NCBI GenBank assembly: GCA_001510575.1
Contig: LNGK01000004.1
Span: forward strand, 803,895 to 867,894
Length of the DNA: 64,000 bases
Source of the DNA: Knoxdaviesia capensis
Lineage: Eukaryota > Ascomycota > Sordariomycetes > Microascales > Gondwanamycetaceae
Direction of reading: 5' to 3'
The position numbers and the translations under genes were made by a program. The notes under the pieces are model-generated. The model ran no database searches and was not told the DNA's origin. It was given only the letters and a program-made list of their open reading frames with translations. Below are positions 46,501 to 57,697 of this stretch, piece by piece; positions within the stretch are counted from its first letter, which is position 1; each line of letters starts with the position of its first letter.

Positions 46501-46777
46501 AGGAGATCCGAGTTCGAGTTCTCTTGTTCGTGTTTCCTGCTGGACCTTTCTCCTCTTCTCTTCTCTTCTCTTGGTGGTCTTCTGGGATTTTCGTTCTTGT
46601 TCGTCTGATTTCATGGTCTTTTGCGATACCATCCTCTCTACACCTGCTTCAACACTACCTTGATACTAGTGGTATAAGCCAGATACCGCCCCGATACTCT
46701 CGACGAGAGAGAATAGTCACCTCGCCCCGCCTCTATACCAACGCGTCCTCCGTCCTCTTCTTATATATCAACCAGCC
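43561..46777. other. 3.2-kb intergenic region; one doubtful small secreted ORF
   Basis: Two teloboxes are at 43851-43858 and 43880-43887. Apart from the small frame at 43962-44180 there is no plausible coding sequence. The last ~300 bp form the promoter and leader of the GH45 gene, with TATATA near 46762-46768. Confidence 0.4.
43962..44180 (-). CDS. Doubtful small secreted protein ORF
   Basis: A 72-codon frame starts with a true ATG at 44180. Its first ~20 residues, MKQLISLALALVAAFISVSG, make a good signal peptide. A short Cys/Ser-rich remainder follows (three Cys). It has no family resemblance, and the codon use is not clearly that of the neighbours. It may be a small secreted protein, the first exon of a longer gene, or chance. 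Confidence 0.25.
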   Translation of the reverse strand: MKQLISLALALVAAFISVSGPAMFARMGCASWSFCTRSTKNGSYVSRTQLLPPISGCSASRPSRSPPGTDFP

Positions 46778-47642
46778 ATGAAGACTCTGGCCTCGTTGCT
46801 GGTGGCGGCGCTGCTGTCGGGCAGTGCACAGGCGTTGGGCGGCCGGACGTACACAACCTGGGACTGGTAAGAGACGTCTCCGGGCTGTCTCCTGGAGTCT
46901 GGTCCGTGATATCATACTCACCCCCCATGCTTCTCTCACTTTAGCTGCAAGCCCGCCTGCGGAGACAGCCGCTACATCCAAAACTCCAACGCAACGTGAG
47001 TGTTTCTCTCCCGGCGCGCCGCCGTCGTCCCACACTCTTGACACACAGCCTAACCGCCGTCTTTCTCTCCCCCCCCCCCCCNCCCCCCCCAGCGGCCTCG
47101 TCCGCTCGTGCGACGCCCGCAACAACGTGCTCCAGAACCCCGCGTACATCGCGTCGGGCTGCGACAACGGCAACGCCTTCCTGTGCGCGGACTTCCAGCC
47201 GGTGCCGGTGGCCGAGGACCTGAGCTACGGGTTCGCCGTCGCGCCGGGCTACAACTGCTGCAAGTGCTACGAGCTGTTCTGGCTGAACGGCTACGCCGCG
47301 GGGAAGCGCATGGTCGTGCAGGTGATGAACTGGATGCCGAGCGCCTCCGAGGACGGCGCCATCGGCTCCGCCGGCGACTTCGCCATCCTCACCCCCGGCG
47401 GCGGCTCCGGGCCGAACCCCGCCGGCTGCCTGCGCCAGTACGAGAGCGTGTGGGGCGAGGCCCACGGCGGCGTCAGCGCCGGCGCTGAGTGCGATGGCTT
47501 GCCCGAGGCGCTGCAGGGCGGGTGCTACTGGCGCTGGAACTGGGCCGGCGGCGATGTCAACGGCTGGGATGTCGAGTACAAGGAGGTGTCGTGCCCGGCC
47601 CGGCTGACGGACATCTCCGGATGCCATGGCTCGCCACTCTGA
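46778..47642 (+). CDS. Secreted glycoside hydrolase family 45 protein (endoglucanase-like)
   Basis: Exons 46778-46866, 46945-46995 and 47093-47642 give 229 residues. A signal peptide of about 19 residues precedes GGRTYTTWDCCKPACG, the GH45 signature, with the catalytic-base Asp at residue 29. Cys spacing matches through NCCKCYELFW, ECDGLPEALQGGCYWRW and VSCPARL. The segment that normally holds the catalytic-acid Asp (HFD before PGGG) here reads AGDFAILTPGGG near 140-150, so the acid is displaced or lost. No cellulose-binding module or linker is present. It may cut beta-1,4-glucan or act as a non-hydrolytic loosening protein. Intron 2 contains a C run with one N at 47082. Confidence 0.88.
47082..47082. 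other. Single N in GH45 intron 2
   Basis: One unresolved base sits inside a C homopolymer just before the intron 2 acceptor. It lies outside the exons. Confidence 0.95.
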
Positions 47643-47753
47643 GGATCTGCTTCTGATCTTTGATCTGCCTTATCTTTGTTTTTCTTTTCTTGTCTTATTT
47701 CGTCCTAATTTTCAAGTTAGCAAGGTGCAAGGGGGAGTGGTATTCCAAGCCGC

Positions 47754-47786
<33 letters not shown>

Positions 47787-48256
47787 ACTTACCTAGATAT
47801 GTAATACTTTTCATCAGCAGTCGAGAGGTGATGACGGCCCGGAACACCACAACACACGATATACTTCTCTTACCTTTTTATAGTCGGGGGTTCAGCTATT
47901 AGGAGATCCTATTTCAGATAAAGTTAATAATACCTTTCTTTTCGTTCGCTAGATAGTCATGTGGGTGGTACTTAGCGGTGGTTGATGACTGCTATCGTGA
48001 TAGTAGTGTAAGTCGAGTCACTCGCTCATGATATGAGTGTATGAGCTGTATAACTGTCTATATTTGAACCGATACCTAATTCTAAGAAGAAAAGAAACGA
48101 AAACTGGGAAACTTAGCGAAACCAAAAACGAGCAAGGGGGCTACTTAGCTAGAAGCATGAGACGATACCAGATAGTCGACCATCCAGGGGCAGTGGCCAG
48201 ACAAACACACAAATGCAGCCCCGAGCAGGCCGGATGCCGGAGCTTAAGCCGCCGGT
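47643..48256. other. Convergent spacer with (GA)n microsatellite
   Basis: It has (GA)n at 47753-47781, with A/T-rich sequence beyond. No gene is seen. Confidence 0.45.
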
Positions 48257-49327
48257 CTACTCCGACGAAACGTCCCGACACACCTCGTCGCGGCACCGCG
48301 AGCACCGCGTGCCCTCGCGCTTCACGCTCCGCGTGCACCCGCACACCGGCGCATGGCTGCACGGATACCAGATCTTCTCGGCGCGGCGCTGCGCCCTGAG
48401 GACCTCGCGCTGCGCGCTGAACGCCTCCCGCTGCGCCGCGCACTTGTCGTACTTGCAGTACGTGCACCGCTCGCCCGGGCTCATCGTGCGGTTGGCGCAG
48501 CCGCACTTGGTGGCGTGGCGGCACGGGTACTGCCCGCGCATGTTGATGTAGCGCCAGTCGTCGTCGATCACGTAGCGCGTCATCGTGCTCCACACCCCCG
48601 GAATCTGCGCCCGCGACGTGTTGGCCCGGCTGCTCCGGCTGCCGCCGCCGCCGCCGCTGCTGCTGCTGCTGCTGGCATTGTTAGTGCTAGCAGTGCTGGC
48701 CGTGGCGTGGGTGGTGCGGTGCGCCGTTGCTGGCCGCGCTGGGCTGCTCGGCGGGCTGTCGTTGACGAAGCAGCACATCCGGCGGGGCGGCGGCGGCGGC
48801 GGCGGCGGGGCGCGGCTGTTGTTGCCGCTTCTACGGGTATCGTACTGCGACGTGCGCGAGTGCGCCGATGCCGGCCGCGAAGGGCCGGCGCGGCTGCCGG
48901 CGCGTGTGGAGCGGGCGGCGGTCGGCGCCCGACTGCCGGTGGTGGACCGCACCGTGGCTGATGTGCTCATAGGTGACACGGTGCGGCTGCCAGTGCGGTG
49001 GGAGGCCACGGTGGCGGCCCGGCCGCGCACGGATTGCTCGTCGGGAACCCGAGTGCTCTGCCGCGAGCCCGCAACCGAGGCAGCGGGCGCCTCCGGATAG
49101 ACGATCGGGCCGGGGATCGGCGGCCGGATGGGGCCGGGAATGGGAGGTCGCATGGGACCGGGGATCGGCGGCCGGGCGGCAGCGCTTGCATTAATGGCGT
49201 TGATGGCGGCTCTGACTGGCAGAGAGGTGCGGAACTGCATTGGACGGGGCTCCATCTCGACTGCCTCCGCGGGCACGTCGCCGGTGTAAGAGGACCGGAC
49301 GGAGTTGCGGTTTCTAGTGCTGGACAT
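48257..49327 (-). CDS. Unrecognised protein with a duplicated Cys/His-rich motif
   Basis: A single exon encodes 356 residues from an ATG at 49327; I do not recognise the family. The N-terminal part is basic and Ser/Thr/Ala-rich, with three PPIPGP repeats near 50-78 and a Pro run before RRMCCF. The C-terminal 90 residues hold two copies of one motif, at about 267-296 and 321-350: YPC-x-HA-x2-CGC-x7-G-x-RC-x2-C-x4-C, six Cys and one His each. They are joined by a helical Glu/Arg/Gln linker. The spacing suggests metal binding, probably zinc, by each copy. No signal peptide or membrane segment is seen. GC-rich codons match the neighbouring genes, and the intact frame with conserved duplication supports a real gene. 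Confidence 0.75.
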   Translation of the reverse strand: MSSTRNRNSVRSSYTGDVPAEAVEMEPRPMQFRTSLPVRAAINAINASAAARPPIPGPMRPPIPGPIRPPIPGPIVYPEAPAASVAGSRQSTRVPDEQSVRGRAATVASHRTGSRTVSPMSTSATVRSTTGSRAPTAARSTRAGSRAGPSRPASAHSRTSQYDTRRSGNNSRAPPPPPPPPRRMCCFVNDSPPSSPARPATAHRTTHATASTASTNNASSSSSSGGGGGSRSSRANTSRAQIPGVWSTMTRYVIDDDWRYINMRGQYPCRHATKCGCANRTMSPGERCTYCKYDKCAAQREAFSAQREVLRAQRRAEKIWYPCSHAPVCGCTRSVKREGTRCSRCRDEVCRDVSSE

Positions 49328-50313
49328 GGTGGGTTAGTTGGTTAGTGGTGTAAGGAGTGTCAAGTGGTTTGTTACCCAGAGAGATGTCAGAGAAGAGAGA
49401 TACAGAAGTTTGATGTAGACTGTAGTGAAGCAGACTGGTGAGGCACCTATAGTGAAGGAGATTGTATTTGTGAGTAAATGCAAAAAGTCGAATGACTGTG
49501 GATGGTGAAGAACAGATTCAAGATGACTGGAAGAGACTGGAGGGAAGCGCGGTATTTATGATTTAAGAAGCCAAAGTGCTCAGCCTGGATTTCAGTGTCT
49601 TCTAGAGACTTTCTCCTTTGTCAAAGAGACTCTTTATCCAGATGTCTCAGTGGCCATTGTCTATGTGGTTCATTGTGTGCATTGTTAGGCAGACTGAACA
49701 GAAGAAAGAAGATAAAGAGAGATTCTCGCCTGAAACGGGGCACTACCCGGAAGATAAAAGTGCCGGAGTTAGTGTATAGCAGTGAACAGTAGAAGTCATT
49801 ATAGTCCAGTGGCTGAGAAAGAAGGACGGACAATGGATGGTGGAAGACTGACAGGAGACAAAGGATGCGATATCAGGACACATTAGGGTTAGGGTTAGAT
49901 TACATGCAGTTCGGATGCATTGATACATATGGCCCAGTGACAACAGACTTATGGCTGGCAGAATGTTCCAGACCGGAAAGGCGGTGAGACTGTCAGCTGC
50001 TATCGATAACACTTCCGCCCTATAATTTGCAGACCGGCCAGAAGTATCAAGCCACCGAGATCACCCAGCTTCTTCTGCCCTTCGATCTTGGATTGAACGG
50101 TGATTCGTTTTCTCTTTCCATCGTATCGTCAAGTTAGAGTGTCTACAAGCCTTCACTCTCTCCATTCGGCCGCTTTCTCTAACTGTCTACACACTCCTCC
50201 CGGTACCGATATCGGCGTCCTCTTCTTCGGCCGCTCTCTTATGTCACGCCATCTCGCCGGATCCGACTCTCCCTCCCCCCTCGCCCCGATTCGCGCTTCT
50301 TCTGCCGTAGACC
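49328..50313. promoter_or_regulatory. Divergent spacer between the Cys/His protein and ATG17
   Basis: About 1 kb. Two overlapping teloboxes (TTAGGGTTAGGGTT) lie at 49883-49896. The 150 bp before ATG17 are CT-rich. No other gene is seen. Confidence 0.45.
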
Positions 50314-52211
50314 ATGGACAGATCGCTGGAGGCGTCCCGCGCCATCTCGTCGTCGTCGGCCGCCGCGTCGCTGCAGACGTCGACCGGCCTCAGCGGCGGC
50401 GCCGCCATCACCACCTCCAGCAGCCGCAGCGGGCTGGCGGCGCGCTCACGTGATGCCGTGGACGACGAGCCCGGCGCGGCGGAGCACCGGGAGCACGGCG
50501 ACGGCGACGGCGCCGACGACTACTACCGAGACGCGGACGACGGCGGCGGCGGCGGCGCGAACGACGACACGGCCAGTCTCCCCGATGCCCCGACGGACGC
50601 GGATGCCCTGAGCGCCGAGACGCTGGTCGAGTACCTGCTGGCGGCGAAGCGGTCGCTGAAGTCGATGGACGCGGTGATGCGGGCGACGGAGATCACGAAG
50701 GCGTCGCGCGAGGCGCTGGAGGACTGCATTGTGACGTCGGCCGAGAGCGACTTCCTGCGGCGCAACATCTCCGACACGGTGGCCGTGCTGCTGCGGGTGC
50801 GGCGCGGCCTGGTGGCCGTGTACGAGTTCAGCAAGCACGACTTCAAGCAGCTGATCCGCCGCATGGATGCGTCGAACGGCCGGCTGGAGCGCCGCATGGC
50901 CACGCTGCGCGACACCCGCGTGCATCCGGGGCTGCGGCCGCACGGCGAGGAGGCCAAGTCGCTGCTGGACTTTGTGGATGAGAACAGCGTGCAGGGCATG
51001 ATTGAGGATCTCAAGACCAGCCTCAACGAGCTTCGGGTGTGTTCTGTCTTCACCTGCTTGTTTCAGTTTTTGTCTCTTATCTTTGGCCTAGGGGTGCCGG
51101 TGCTAACCACTCACTTGTCTGTTCTCTGAAGTCGATCCAGTCTGCCTACGAGGCCGACCTCCAGCGCTTCCACTCGGACGTCGACAACATCAAACGCATC
51201 ATCTCCGAAGCCGCCTCCCCGATCTCGCCGAGCTCGTCGCAGGCCAACTCGATCATCGACCTCCACGAGACCCTCCAAGTGCACTCGGAAGAAATGGCCC
51301 AGCACCTGGTGGCGCTGACGAAGCACTTCGACCTGTGTGTCACCGCCGTGCGCACTACCGAGGGCGGCACCGACCTCGCCCGCCGCCGGGCCGCCGAGGC
51401 TCCCGGCGACGGCGGCAGCGGGATCGGGCTGGACGCGGCCCCCCATCCCGCCGGCGAGGCCAGCATCTCAATCTCCGGCGTGATTGCCAAGCAGGAGTCG
51501 CAGATTGCCGACCTGGAGCCCATCACCGCCCAGGACCGCGCCGACATGCTGCGCATCGTCGCCGAGGACGCCTCGGTCGTCGACGAGGTGGTGCGTGAGC
51601 TCGACGCCCACCTGGCCGCCATGGAAGACGCCTTCCTCGAGCAGCAGACGCTGCGCGCGCGCGTGACCGCCGCGTACCACGACACGCGCACGGCCTTCCA
51701 CGCGCTCGAGGACATTGGCGCGAAGCTGCGCGGCTACGTGGCCGCGGAAGCCGAGTTCACGCAGCGCTGGGAGGACGAGAAGGCGCTGATTTTCGCCAAG
51801 CTGGCCGAGATGGACGCGCTGCGCGACTTCTACGAGAACTACGCCGGCGCCTACGGCCGGCTGACGGCCGAAGCCGACCGGCGGCGCGCCCTGGACGACA
51901 AGGTGCGGGCAGTGTGGCGGCGCGCGCGCGATGCCGTCGAGCGGCTGGCCGACGCGGACCGGCGCGACCGCGAGGGCTTCATGCAGGAGGCTGGCGAGTT
52001 CCTGCCGACCGATCTGTGGGTGGCCATGGGCCGGCCGATGCGCAAGTGGGAGGTGCGGGCTGTTGGCGACGGTGACGGTGATGGTGACGAGCCGGACATG
52101 GATGCCGCGAATGCCGTGCCGATGAATATGGAGGCCGATGGCGCTGTTGGCGCCGGTGCGGAGCCGGCCGGCGAGGTGCGGCAGTTTGCCGAGGGGATCC
52201 GGACGAAGTAG
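50314..52211 (+). CDS. ATG17: Autophagy-related scaffold protein Atg17
   Basis: Exons 50314-51036 and 51132-52211 give 600 residues. Atg17 forms the crescent-shaped coiled-coil scaffold that gathers Atg13, Atg29 and Atg31 at the phagophore assembly site. Family landmarks include VEYLLAAKRSLKSMDAVMRA, ESDFLRRNISDTVAVLLRVR, HFDLCVTAVRTTEGG and, near the C-terminus, QEAGEFLPTDLW. Most of the protein is predicted coiled coil. The first ~95 residues are Ser/Ala/Asp-rich and look disordered. The C-terminal ~60 residues are acidic and low-complexity. The intron has donor GTGTGT and acceptor AAG, and the exons join in phase 0 as LNELRSIQSAYEAD. The start has good context (ACCATGG). Confidence 0.93.
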
Positions 52212-55200
52212 CGGTTTCCGCCGTCCGTGCCCGGTTCTTCCGTGTGTGTCTTTCTTCTGGGTTTCTGCTGTTCTGGGCTCCTTGGTTCTTGTTCTCTGGG
52301 CTGTCTCGCTTCTCTCCTTCTTATTCTCTGTATTCTTATCTCCCGTCCTTGGGGTGTTCGGGCCGGCGCATGTTGATACTCCCCTCTCGCGGGGGGAATA
52401 GGGGGTCTCTGCTTTTTTATATCTTTTATGCTGCTTTTCACCGGAGTTCGCGGAAGGCTTTAGTTATATCCATCTGGAGTTCGGGATTTTCTGGAATGTT
52501 CGTTGACTTTATTATTTTTGTTTCTTATCCTCGGGTTTTCCTCCCGGCTTGTTTCTTTCTTTGCGCTTCTGGTTTCACAGCACATGAGGTTGCTCGTCGT
52601 TCTATACAGCACTTCTACTACCTTGCAGAAGGGAATCCTCTCCTCTCTCTGTCTTTTCTAAGAACTAACGTAGGTCTGTTGCTTCATGTGCCCCCGATGC
52701 CCGCCTGTTTCCGACTGCCACGGAAGACCATCTAGGCCTTGCCAAATCATCGTGAACGGAGCATCCGAAGCTCGCTCTTCTGTGTGACCGCCCCGACACA
52801 TGCCCTGTGGCGCCAACCGAACTGCTCCAAGCACACGTCTCGCGGGCATGCCAGGCCGGGAGACGCGCCCCGAGGCGCACATCAGTATCCCACCCACTCC
52901 AGTCCCCCCTCCCAAGAATGTGGAACTCTGTCCAAGCCTTCAGGTGGTGCAGAGCTTGAGCGCCGGGGCAGGCCGGAGCCGGCCGGGCATTGGCTGGTTG
53001 CGTGCGCACAACAACGTGCGAACTTCAGACTTGTCAAGAGAGCCAGCCGTTTGCCAGATAACTGCCACTCTCCTGCGTCTGTTTTCCCGGCTCCGGCTAT
53101 CAGCGGCAGGGACACGCCGACGCGTCGATTCCGAGAAAAGGAGGTCAGCAGCATGTTGCCGCAGTGATTATAGACCGTGCCCGTGGTGGTCGGGTCTATC
53201 CACCACCACAAGGATTCGAAGCTGGTCCGAGAAAGCGAGAGCTGATGATGGTAAGACGTCATGGCTAGAGAGCCCGCCGATACGGCATATCACGACCGTC
53301 AGGTGTCTAGGCACCTCGTCCCATGTACTGAGGAACGAGAACGATGGGCACAGCCGGGCCAGGCAGTCCAGTGGTGAGACAGTGTAAGCTCGTCTGATCA
53401 CCGGCACCTCATCCAGTATGTCGCGCATGAGAGACAGCGGGGGAAGCCTAAGTGGACAGTGCAATAGCCAACATCGGCCACAACAGCCCCCCTCTCCCCC
53501 GGGGTCATTTTGAAAGAGATGGCTCCGGAGGATTCCGCCGCACCGGGGCTACCATGGAGGACGGCCCGGCCAGCCGGACTGCCGACTTGGGGAATCCCAC
53601 TCCTGGCCGCAGTCCAAGCCCCGCGAGTCTGGCGCCAGTGTCATGCACGGCAGGCCGAGGTGTCCGGGGGCTGGGCTCCCATGCCCGTCTCTTTGCTCTC
53701 CTTGCCGGCCCCTCGGCCTCCGGCTGGGTCCGCCCCCCGCCGAATGCGCCCGCGCACGAGCGCCGGGTCCCTGACCCAGTTACGGCGCACCCACGCCACC
53801 GATACCACCGCGGGGGAAGTAGCTTCACGTCTTCGTTTTCTGGGTGCCCCGCGGCAGAATTTCGCTGATCTAGAGACAGCGCCGCAGGTGTCGCTGCAAC
53901 CCTCCCTCTCGACTAGGAGTCAGGGTGACGACTGGTCCGGCCCTGGGAGTTATCGGCCGCATCTGGCCTGTCCGAAGACGTTTCAAGGCCAGATTGAGCC
54001 CCGAGTCAAGCGCCCAGGGAACGAGCCCATCGGCAAGCCCCGGCCGTCTGCCTCATCCCGCCGGCGCCGTCTGCTGCGCCGTGGAAATGTGCGCGGGCCG
54101 GCGCGCTGTATTTATCCACTGAGACACGGGGCACACCGCCCTACACTCATTCAAGAGTCCCTCGACCCGGCCGGTGAAGACCAGCATGTTGCTCACACCC
54201 CACAGTAAACCTTTCCCCCTTGCACGCAGTGCGCACTCCGGGCCGAGGTCTAATATGACACACAAGACATGACGGTGATAACGCAGGAATCATTGCGGCG
54301 GTGGGGCACGCCGAGCGGGCCGGGGAGGCAGGGCCAACTAATGTCGTCTGATGATAGTGGCACACCCCCCCAAAAGAAAATGTTCTTCCTTGTCTCTATT
54401 GCGAGAAGCGCGCCCGCCAAACCGGGACCTCAATGCCTAAGGAGACGGAAACCCGGACAACCCTGTCCGGTCCCATCTCTAGCCGCGGTGCCCCCGGAGC
54501 GTCTAGGCTAGTTTTCCTCCCCGCTAGTCAGGGACCAGAAGAGAGAGAGAGCGGCTCTCGGGCCTCCCGTCAGTCTCGGCCCGACACGCCCCCTCTAGGC
54601 ACATCTAGCGAGCTCTGTGCACGCGCGGCGGGCCGGCGGACGACGTCGGAGGTCAGGAGAGAACTGATGGCAGGCCAAGAGGGGGACAGCCACCCGCCGA
54701 GGATTGCAAAGCCAGCGCTGCGCACCGTCAACAACCCACCTCTGGCCGCCGCACCACCCACGCGTTCGGGGCAAACAGGCCGCACGCAGCGCGTCGAACA
54801 TCCCTGACAGAACACCCACGCAGTCGGTGTTCTGCCGAGCGTCCCGGCATCAGATGCCGGCGTCTAGTTGAGGACGAGGACCTCCGCGTCGGGATTCTAC
54901 TGGTGGGGAATACGGGGGACGGGCGCCGACGTTCGTACGAGATGATACTGGGCTTCCGGCGGCCGGGCCGGCGAGCGTAAGCGACGTGGGATGGCCGGCT
55001 CTAACTTCGAACTCTGCAGCGCACGACCGCCCCCCCCCACGAAGTTCTCAAGCTCCGGCGTTGAATGACTCGGGGGTGGGGAGAGGAGGATGGCGGCAGC
55101 CATTTGACCAGACGATGGCCAAAGCCCCGGCGCATAGAAGGGGAGCAAAGAGTGCTACGAACGATGAGCTTCAATGATTCAAGCACCCCCCCTCTCCCCT

Positions 55201-55846
55201 TTCTTCAAAGCATAGGACATTCTCAGCCCGCGATAGGGGACAAACTAAACAGGCCGCGGAAAGGCGAAGGGAGAGAGGTTATCTAAGTTGGATGGAATTT
55301 GGAGAGAAAGAGAGAGAAAGAGAGAGAGAGAAGAGAGACTGAGACCAGAAGGAGGAACCACAAGGAGCGGACCAGCTGTCTTCTTATACTCCGGGCCTGC
55401 GGGGGTTGGATGAGCTAAGAGACGAATACAATTCAGGAAAAGGGAGACGCCCTGCCCCGGAATGAATGAATCACAGGACGGCGGTGATTCACCAAGACGG
55501 GGATGATTCATGCAAATCGAAACACCGGATGTCGTGGGTGCGTGTGTGCGGGTCAGTCACGGTCGTCCAAAAACAGCAAACGGCAAAGGGGCAAACGGTA
55601 AACAGTAAACAGTAAACGGCAAGCAAACGGCAGTCCGAAATATAAAGTCAAGGTATATATAATCAGGTTCACAGGAGAGGTTGGAAGAAATAGGGTATCC
55701 AGAAAGTATTACACCGCACTGCAAGCAGCTCAGCACGAGAAAACAACACCCCCAACAACAACGACAACAACAACAACAACGACAACAACAAGAACGACAG
55801 CAACAACAACTATTATTACTACTACTATAGCACACACACCCCCGTC
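52212..55846. other. 3.6-kb intergenic region; no gene seen
   Basis: Left part is T-rich (ATG17 3' side). From 52700 to 55200 it is GC-rich but no frame shows family features, conserved motifs or splice-joined exons. A (GA)n-rich tract is at 55300-55335, and AAC-rich repeats lie at 55750-55810 just downstream of PNS1. A short perfect inverted repeat CCGGCATC/GATGCCGG is at 54844-54860. Confidence 0.4.
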
Positions 55847-57697
55847 TTACGCCTGCATGGCGATCGCCACCTGCGGATACAGCCGCACCATCTGCTCGTA
55901 CATCTGCGGGTGCTCGCGGTACAGCACCTCGGGGTCCCAGCCGGCCGCCACAAAGATGGTGTCGACGCCGCTGGAAATCGGCGTGGTGAAGATGTTGGTG
56001 ATCTGCAGGCCGATCAGGAAGGCAAAGGCCATGATCACCGGCGTGTACGTGTTGCCATCGTTGTAGCTCGGGTCGGTGTAGCGCAGGTACAGGTAGGCGA
56101 ACAGCGCGCACACGAAGCCGGTGAGCACAGCGCCCATGGTGAACACGGGGCCGATGAGGCAGTCCTATGGGGGGTAGAGAAGTGTTAGTTTTTATTTTAT
56201 TTTATTTTGGCGGTCGGTGTTTGCTTGCTATCGTTTTGCTGCTTGCTAGCTTGTGACACACACGCCCGATGTGCACTTCATCTGACAGATAGGGGACAAG
56301 AACTCACGTTGATCATGGCATCCAGCCCGCGCTGCTTGATCATCTTCCACGTATCCTTGGCCGCCGGCAAATAGGCCTTTCCGTACAGCCCCACATGGCA
56401 GAAGGCGTAGCGGTTGAAGAACTGGGCGGCCCACTCGACAATCGACAGGATGCAGCCCAGGAAGCAGAACACGCAGCAGGCAACCATGTTGCCGTCGTTG
56501 GCGCTCTGGCGCTGGGCCACCGAGCACAGCTGGCGCAGCAGCTGGATGAAGGCCAGGATCAGCGAGCCCAGACTGATGGAGCCGAAGCTGTAGGTCAGCG
56601 ACCGCCGCAGCGCGCCCGACGTGGCGCCGCGCGGCGGCCGGCGCGGGCTGTAGAACCAGGCGCCGTACACGCCGGCCACGGTGGTGTGCATGGTGTACTT
56701 GAGCCACTCGGACATCCAGTACATGGCAAAGGTGCAGAACACAATCAGGCCGATCAGCTTCGCGCCGGTGTCGTAGCGCGCGTACAGCGCCACCAGCGTC
56801 ACCGAGAACCAGGCGGCCAGGGCCATGGCGATGATGCCGCCGACGAAGCTGATGAGAAACACGTGGCCGTACGTCTTGGAGACGTCCATGCCGGTGCGCA
56901 GCATCAGCACGGAAAACGGAATGCGGCTGCGCCAGGTCCAGAAGCAGAACAGCATGAAGGCTCCGAACACCAGGAACACGATGCCAGCATAGTAGATGTG
57001 CGCCCAGATGTAGTACACGCCGGTGCCGATGGCAAAGGCAACGTTGAGAAGACCGGTGATGTAGATAAACTGCTTGGTCCAGTAGCGAGCAGCCACGAGA
57101 TACAGAATGGCACAGGCGAAGCCGAGGCCGACACAGGCGCAGAACAGGACGACGGTGTTGGTGGTCAGGCCGATGGTGCGGGTTCCATCGGTGACTCCGT
57201 TGCCGGATTGACCCCAGTTCTGAACATAGCTGTGGATGGCAAGACCCGAGACGGCGGTATAGCCACAGACGGTAGCGATGAACTAGGAGAGAGAGAGAGG
57301 GGGGGAAAAGAGAAAGAGGATGTTAGAACTGAGCACGTCGTTGACCGGGATATGCATCTAGTAGGGTTGCTAGGGTTTAACCCACGAGAAGACCAGCCCA
57401 CAGGTCGTTCCACTTGTGTTTGGTGCGGAAGGCATCGTCGAACGTGTACTTCTCCGAGTCGGACTGCGGCGGCGGATAGAAGCTGTAGGGTGGCGGCTGA
57501 TCTCCGCCTTGCGGGCTGTACTGGTACTGGTACTGCGGCGGCGCATCGGTGTTGTACGGTTGCTGCGACGGCTGCTGTTGCTGGTTGCCGTAGTAGGGCT
57601 GCGGCGGCGACTGATACTTGTTGTTGTTGTTGTTGTTGTTGTTATTGTACTGGTCCGGCGGCTTGTAGCCATTGCCGTGGCCGTTGTTGTAAGACAT
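55847..57697 (-). CDS. PNS1: Choline transporter-like protein (Pns1/CTL family)
   Basis: Exons 57697-57386, 57282-56308 and 56164-55847 (minus) give about 534 residues. The N-terminal ~90 residues are a soluble Asn/Gln/Tyr/Pro-rich tail with a long Asn run. KHKWNDLWAGLLFIATVCG then opens a polytopic membrane region with about ten helices. FNRYAFCHVGLYGKAYLPAAKDTWKMIKQRGLDAMINDCLIG, split across the last two exons, is the CTL-family core near the C-terminus. CTL proteins lie in the plasma membrane; their fungal substrate is unsettled. Intron 1 has donor GTGGGT, followed at once by telomere-like AAACCCTAGCAACCCTAC. Exon phases are all 0. Confidence 0.92.
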
